This document shows positions 6,067-10,002 of a DNA stretch of 10,002 bases, piece by piece. Source of the DNA: Flavobacteria bacterium RIFCSPLOWO2_12_FULL_31_7 (GTDB taxonomy: Bacteria > Bacteroidota > Bacteroidia > Flavobacteriales > Flavobacteriaceae). The position numbers and the translations under genes are program-made. The stretch is from NCBI GenBank assembly GCA_001800945.1, contig MGWJ01000054.1:1-10002 (forward strand), given 5' to 3'. The notes below the pieces were generated by a model, which searched no databases, was not told where the DNA came from, and worked only from the letters and a program-made list of their open reading frames with translations. Every line of letters starts with the position of its first letter. The stretch's first letter is position 1.

Positions 6067-8478
6067 ATGCGAATTAAAACAATCCTCTTCGTTACATTTC
6101 TATTACTTTCAGTGACTAGTTTAGTTGCGCAAAATAAAACAATTACAGTTTCTGGTGTTGCTAAAGATAAAACTACAAAGTTGGTTTTGCCATTTGTGAA
6201 TGTGGCTATAAAAACTACAAAAGATAGTACTTTAATTGCTGGAACAATTACAAATGAGCAAGGTCTATTCTCATTAGCTAATATAAAATCAGGAAACTAT
6301 ATTTTAGAATTTTCATATACAGGATATAAAACAACTGTAAAATCTATTTATGTTGGTTCACTCTCTGAATTTTTAGATCAAGGTACAATTGAATTAGAAG
6401 AAGACAATACAACTATTCAAGAAGTAGTAATTGTTTCTAAATTAAATACTATTAGCGAGAAAATGGATAAAAAAACATTTTCTATGTCGGATAACATCAA
6501 TCAAAGCGGTGGTTCAGTATTGCAATCCATGCAAAATTTACCTGGGGTTACAGTTCAAGACGGAAAAGTTCAAATTAGAGGTAACGATAAGGTTACCGTT
6601 CTTATTGATGGAAAACAAACTGCTTTAACAGGTTTCGGAAATCAATCTGGTTTAGATAATATTCCAGCTTCAGCAATCGATAAAATAGAAATCATAAATA
6701 ATCCATCATCAAAATACGATGCCAATGGAAATGCAGGAATTATCAATATTATCTACAAAAAAAATAAGAAAGAAGGGTTTAATGGTAAAGTTGGTTTTAC
6801 TAATGGTTATGGGAGTCTATGGGAAAGAAAACAAAACTTACCAACTATTAGACCACAATATACTATAACACCAAAAATCAATCCTACATTATCATTAAAT
6901 TATCGTAAAAACAAAATAAATGCTTTCTTTCAAGGTGATTATTTATATACAGAAACGCTGAATAAAAATGAATTTGTAACTAGAACCTATAATGATGGTA
7001 CAATCATCAATCAACAATTAAAGAGAAATAGAAACACTCATTTTACCACAATTAAATCAGGAATTGACTGGAATATTAACGAACAAAATATGATTACAGT
7101 TTCGGGTTTATTTGGAACTGAAAAAATTATCGATAATGGCGACCAACCGTTTTTCAATGCTGACTATTCACAACGATTACGACTTTGGCAATTTTTGGAA
7201 GATGAATTAAAAACTACGGCTATGGCAACTGCTTCATACCAACATAAGTATAAAGAAGCAGGTCATGTTTTAAATATTGGATTCAATTATACCTTTCATA
7301 GAGAAGATGAAAAATATTTTTTTGATAATATATTGCCAACTTCAACAAGTAAAGATTCTTTCAAATTGTTATCTGATGAAAGCGTAATAGATTTTAATAT
7401 TGATTACATAAAACCATTAAAATATGGACGAATTGAAACAGGTCTTAAATTCCGTAACAGAATTATTCCTACTAATATGCAATTTTTCCCAGGAACAAAT
7501 TCTCCTTTAGATGTAGCTGCTGGCGGAAAAGCAACTTATGAAGAAATTATTCCCGCAGTTTATGGGAATTATATTTATGAAACCAATAAAATTGAAGCTG
7601 AAATTGGGTTACGAGTAGAATATTTAGATTTAGAGTACGAGGTAAATCCAAACCACCCAACATACAAAACAGATGGTTATTCCTATCTTGAACCTTTTCC
7701 AAATGTTAGATTGGCTTATAAAATTAATGATTCTAATAAACTATCCTTATTTTATAATCGTAGAATTGATAGACCTAACGAAGTTGATATTAGAATTTTC
7801 CCAAAGTATGATGATGCAGAGATAATCAAAGTTGGTAATCCAGCACTTCGTCCACAATTTACTAATTTAGTAGAGTTGGGATATAAAAAGAATTTAGAAA
7901 AAGGATATTTTTATTCAGCGGTATATCATCGCTTTGCAAATGCCACAATAACAAGAATTTCGTCATCTGTGCCAAGTAGTAATCTTATTTATGCCATTTT
8001 TCAGAATGTAAATAAAAGCACAAATACGGGTGTTGAAATGGTCGTTTCTCAAGATGTTACAAAATGGTATTCAAGTAATTTAAATCTTAATGCTTATTAC
8101 AATCAAATTGGGGCATTTACAGTTCAAAATTTATATCCACAACCAAATACTTTTTCAGCAGGTAAACAAGAAGTTTTTTCGGGTAATGTAAAATGGAATA
8201 ATACTTTACATCTATCCAAAAAACTGGATGCACAAATAACAGCCATTTATTTAGCACCTGATATTATCCCACAGGGTAAAATAAAATCTAGATTTTCAAT
8301 TGATTTAGGATTGAAAAAATCTGTTCAGAATGGTAAAGGAGAATTCTTTTTAAATGCAACTGATCTTTTTAATACGTTGGTTATTAAAAAAGAAATCCAA
8401 GGTCAAGATTTTAGTTATACAAGCAATGATTATTATGAAACGCAAGTAGTTCGATTCGGCTATAATTATAAGTTTTAA
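6067..8478 (+). CDS. TonB-dependent outer-membrane beta-barrel receptor
   Basis: An 803-residue receptor that would take up an unknown substrate across the outer membrane using TonB energy. A signal peptide MRIKTILFVTFLLLSVTSLVAQ is followed by a carboxypeptidase-regulatory-like domain (about 26-110; TVSGVAKD, LPFVNVAI, FSYTGYKT) and a plug domain (about 140-235) with LQSMQNLPGVTV, VQIRGNDKVTVLIDGKQ and IEIINNPSSKYDANGNAGIINI. The rest is the barrel of the outer-membrane beta-barrel family, ending in aromatic Phe (FGYNYKF), as needed for barrel assembly. The ATG at 6067 is chosen because it directly precedes the signal peptide; a TTG at 6037 would add ten unlikely residues. No SusD-like partner follows, so a glycan-uptake SusCD pair is not supported. 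Regulation by the upstream two-component pair is suggested by the shared operator. Confidence 0.93.
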   Translation: MRIKTILFVTFLLLSVTSLVAQNKTITVSGVAKDKTTKLVLPFVNVAIKTTKDSTLIAGTITNEQGLFSLANIKSGNYILEFSYTGYKTTVKSIYVGSLSEFLDQGTIELEEDNTTIQEVVIVSKLNTISEKMDKKTFSMSDNINQSGGSVLQSMQNLPGVTVQDGKVQIRGNDKVTVLIDGKQTALTGFGNQSGLDNIPASAIDKIEIINNPSSKYDANGNAGIINIIYKKNKKEGFNGKVGFTNGYGSLWERKQNLPTIRPQYTITPKINPTLSLNYRKNKINAFFQGDYLYTETLNKNEFVTRTYNDGTIINQQLKRNRNTHFTTIKSGIDWNINEQNMITVSGLFGTEKIIDNGDQPFFNADYSQRLRLWQFLEDELKTTAMATASYQHKYKEAGHVLNIGFNYTFHREDEKYFFDNILPTSTSKDSFKLLSDESVIDFNIDYIKPLKYGRIETGLKFRNRIIPTNMQFFPGTNSPLDVAAGGKATYEEIIPAVYGNYIYETNKIEAEIGLRVEYLDLEYEVNPNHPTYKTDGYSYLEPFPNVRLAYKINDSNKLSLFYNRRIDRPNEVDIRIFPKYDDAEIIKVGNPALRPQFTNLVELGYKKNLEKGYFYSAVYHRFANATITRISSSVPSSNLIYAIFQNVNKSTNTGVEMVVSQDVTKWYSSNLNLNAYYNQIGAFTVQNLYPQPNTFSAGKQEVFSGNVKWNNTLHLSKKLDAQITAIYLAPDIIPQGKIKSRFSIDLGLKKSVQNGKGEFFLNATDLFNTLVIKKEIQGQDFSYTSNDYYETQVVRFGYNYKF

Positions 8479-8515
8479 TCAAATTTGTTAATTAAATTTT
8501 CACTTTAATACAAAA

Positions 8516-8549
8516 TTCAATATTTCTTCTAAATTGGTTTTAACCTTTG
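8516..8549 (+). promoter_or_regulatory. Candidate response-regulator operator and promoter of the PepSY-like gene
   Basis: TTCAA (8516-8520) and TTCTA (8527-8531) repeat with 11-bp periodicity, the second arm having one mismatch. TTTG (8546-8549), in TAACCTTTG, starts 30 bp after the repeat start, as at the other two sites. The likely start point falls around 8554, giving a leader of about 24 bases. Confidence 0.5.
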
Positions 8550-8577
8550 ACTATTATTAATTTAAAATATAATAGCA

Positions 8578-9009
8578 ATGAAAAAATCAGTAATGACAAT
8601 AGCTTTAATTATGTTATCATTTGTGTCTTTTGCTCAAAAAACAAAAGAACAAAATGTACCTCAAGTAATTAAAAAAGCATTAAGTGAAAAATTTCCAAAT
8701 GCAAAAAATGTAAAATGGGATAAAGAAGAAAATAATTTTGAAGCGAGTTTCAAAAATAATAATATAGATAATTCTATTTTATTCAATGCTAATGGAAAAA
8801 TTATTGAAACTGAAATAGCTATTGAAGTAAATCAATTGCCTAAAAATGCACTACAATATTTAAACGATAATTTTAAAAATAAAAAAATAAAAGAAACTGC
8901 AAAAATCATTACTGAAAAAGGCGATACAATTTACGAAGCTGAAATAAAAGGGAATGATTTGTTTTTTGATGAAAACGGAAATTTTATAACAAAAGATAAA
9001 GTTAGTTAG
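8578..9009 (+). CDS. Secreted PepSY-like protein
   Basis: A 143-residue exported protein. The signal peptide MKKSVMTIALIMLSFVSFAQ is followed by two PepSY-like repeats. The first (about 28-80) has VPQVIKKALSEKFPNAKNVKWDKE, then FEASFKNN and ILFNANGKIIETE. The second (about 84-140) has LPKNALQYLNDNF, then IYEAEIKG and FFDENGNFI. The pattern of a helix followed by W/Y-E-A-x-F strands and a D/N-x-x-G turn is that of the Bacteroidota PepSY-like family (formerly DUF2874), which is periplasmic and often encoded beside two-component systems. Family members are thought to bind peptides or modulate sensors or proteases; no molecular role is proven here. It has its own candidate operator and a terminator right after the stop, so it forms a one-gene unit. 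It could feed back on the kinase sensor, which is inference. Confidence 0.87.
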   Translation: MKKSVMTIALIMLSFVSFAQKTKEQNVPQVIKKALSEKFPNAKNVKWDKEENNFEASFKNNNIDNSILFNANGKIIETEIAIEVNQLPKNALQYLNDNFKNKKIKETAKIITEKGDTIYEAEIKGNDLFFDENGNFITKDKVS

Positions 9010-9020
9010 ATTGTTTGTTT

Positions 9021-9054
9021 AAGTACCTACGCAATGGTGTGTGGGTACTTTTTT
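9021..9054 (+). terminator. Rho-independent terminator
   Basis: AAGTACCTAC (9021-9030) pairs with GTGGGTACTT (9041-9050) with one G-T wobble, and G9031-A9033 can extend the stem against T9038-T9040, leaving a four-base loop. A run of six T (9049-9054) follows. It lies 12 bases after the PepSY-like stop and separates it from the next gene. Confidence 0.9.
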
Positions 9055-9098
9055 ATTTATAAATACAATTCATTTTTAAAATTATTATTTACACTATT

Positions 9099-10002
9099 AT
9101 GTTCAAAAAGATTAACCTTTCAAGTAGATATTCATTATTACTTTCTTTTATATTATGGTTTCTAGCAATCTCACAAGTACTAAGAATTATTTTTTTTATA
9201 TGGCAATATGATGAAGTTTCGTTTAACATTATTACAGTTTTAGGAACACTATTGACAGGATTATTTTTCGATATAGGTACAATTAGTTTTATTGTATTTC
9301 CATCGATTCTATATTATTTCATTTTTCCTAATAGATGGATTGGCTCATGGATTGATAAAATCTTCATTTGGTTTTTCACAACATTAGGAACTTTCATATT
9401 AGTATTTGCCTTTTTTGCTGAAATTACTTTTTGGGATGAATTCAAAACTAGATTTAATTTTATCGCAGTAGATTATTTAATTTACACTCACGAAGTAGTA
9501 TCTAACATTCAAGAATCTTATCCACTACCATTATTGATTATTGGGGTTTCAGTAATTGTATTTTTAGTTTTATTTCTGTTTTATAAAAAAAATATTTTCA
9601 AAAGCACATTTTCACAAATAACAACTTTTAAAGAAAAAAGTATTGTACTAATAATTTGTATTGCTTCTTGTTTGTTTTTCACATCATTTATAACAAACAA
9701 TCAAGCCGAATGGTCTTCTAATCGCTACAATGCCGAAATTTCAAAATCAGGAATTTACTCGTTCTTTTCTGCTTTCAGAAATAACCAAATGGTTTATAAT
9801 GAATTTTACACTTCAGTAAATGAAAAAGAAGCTTTCAATATTATTCGAAATAAATTGAATGATAAAAACAGTAAATTTCAATCAAATGATTTAACTATTC
9901 ACAGAACAATTTCTGACACAACAAATGCAGTACCAATCAAAAAAAATGTAGTTTTTATATTGGTAGAAAGTTTGAGTGCTAGTTTTATGAAAGAGTTTGG
10001 TA
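9099..10002 (+). CDS. LTA-synthase-family (alkaline-phosphatase/sulfatase superfamily) membrane protein, 3' end missing
   Basis: The first 301 residues are in the window and the frame runs off the end. The N-terminus has about five membrane segments (about 12-35, 43-76, 87-110, 142-162, 181-199), then an extracytoplasmic linker with AEWSSNRYNAEISKSGIYSFFSAFRNN, typical of the family. The catalytic domain begins at KKNVVFILVESLSASF (about 281-296); Glu290 fits the metal-binding Glu of the LtaS-like active site. The catalytic Thr and the remaining metal ligands would lie beyond the window. The segment FIAVDYLIYTHEVVSNIQESYP is characteristic of Bacteroidota members. These bacteria lack classical lipoteichoic acid, so a phosphoglycerol- or phosphoethanolamine-type transferase or a phosphodiesterase is more likely than LTA synthesis. 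The preceding terminator, and the lack of the shared operator, suggest separate transcription. Confidence 0.88.
   Translation, partial: MFKKINLSSRYSLLLSFILWFLAISQVLRIIFFIWQYDEVSFNIITVLGTLLTGLFFDIGTISFIVFPSILYYFIFPNRWIGSWIDKIFIWFFTTLGTFILVFAFFAEITFWDEFKTRFNFIAVDYLIYTHEVVSNIQESYPLPLLIIGVSVIVFLVLFLFYKKNIFKSTFSQITTFKEKSIVLIICIASCLFFTSFITNNQAEWSSNRYNAEISKSGIYSFFSAFRNNQMVYNEFYTSVNEKEAFNIIRNKLNDKNSKFQSNDLTIHRTISDTTNAVPIKKNVVFILVESLSASFMKEFG

Noticed and set aside
1..10002. CRISPR arrays, tRNA or rRNA genes, complete insertion sequences
   Set aside because: No regularly spaced long repeats with unique spacers, no tRNA-like cloverleaf or rRNA sequence, and no transposase gene were seen on either strand.

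Overview
The window is very AT-rich DNA with Bacteroidota features: TAA/TAG stops on nearly every gene, no clear Shine-Dalgarno sequences, TTTG-type promoter elements, a SusC/FecA-style outer-membrane receptor with an N-terminal carboxypeptidase-like domain, and PepSY-like and LTA-synthase-like proteins. A Flavobacterium-like member of the Flavobacteriales is the best guess. All genes are on the + strand.

Left part (1-3749): part of a small mobile or integrative island. It holds the 3' portion of a LAGLIDADG homing-endonuclease-like gene whose second motif has lost its acidic residues, a hypothetical protein of a type seen in Bacteroidota mobile elements, an excisionase-like helix-turn-helix protein, a RepA/RAD55-like ATPase, and a zinc-ribbon/Toprim primase-like gene (DUF6371 type). 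The primase-like gene is interrupted by one in-frame TGA. Between the ATPase and the primase lies a 57-bp palindromic array of six GTTCAY hexamers at exact 9-bp steps, three in each direction, a good candidate for an origin or operator. No integrase, relaxase or mobilization gene is visible, so the island is either cut by the window edge or degraded.

Middle (3750-4070): 321 bp without a gene, holding a 9-bp stem hairpin and three copies of TATAGTTTT, one of them inverted. It appears to be the boundary between the island and the next locus.

Right part (4071-10002): an OmpR-family response regulator and a histidine kinase that overlap by 8 bp, a TonB-dependent outer-membrane beta-barrel receptor, a secreted PepSY-like protein followed by a strong terminator, and the 5' end of an LTA-synthase/sulfatase-family membrane protein. 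The main new observation is that the regulator, receptor and PepSY-like genes share the same upstream layout: a direct repeat TTCAA-N6-TTCAA (TTCTA in one case) with 11-bp periodicity, and a TTTG element starting exactly 30 bp after the repeat start. This suggests an autoregulated two-component regulon in which the regulator activates its own gene, the receptor and the periplasmic PepSY-like protein. The LTA-synthase-like gene lacks this site and lies beyond the terminator, so it is probably a separate unit.
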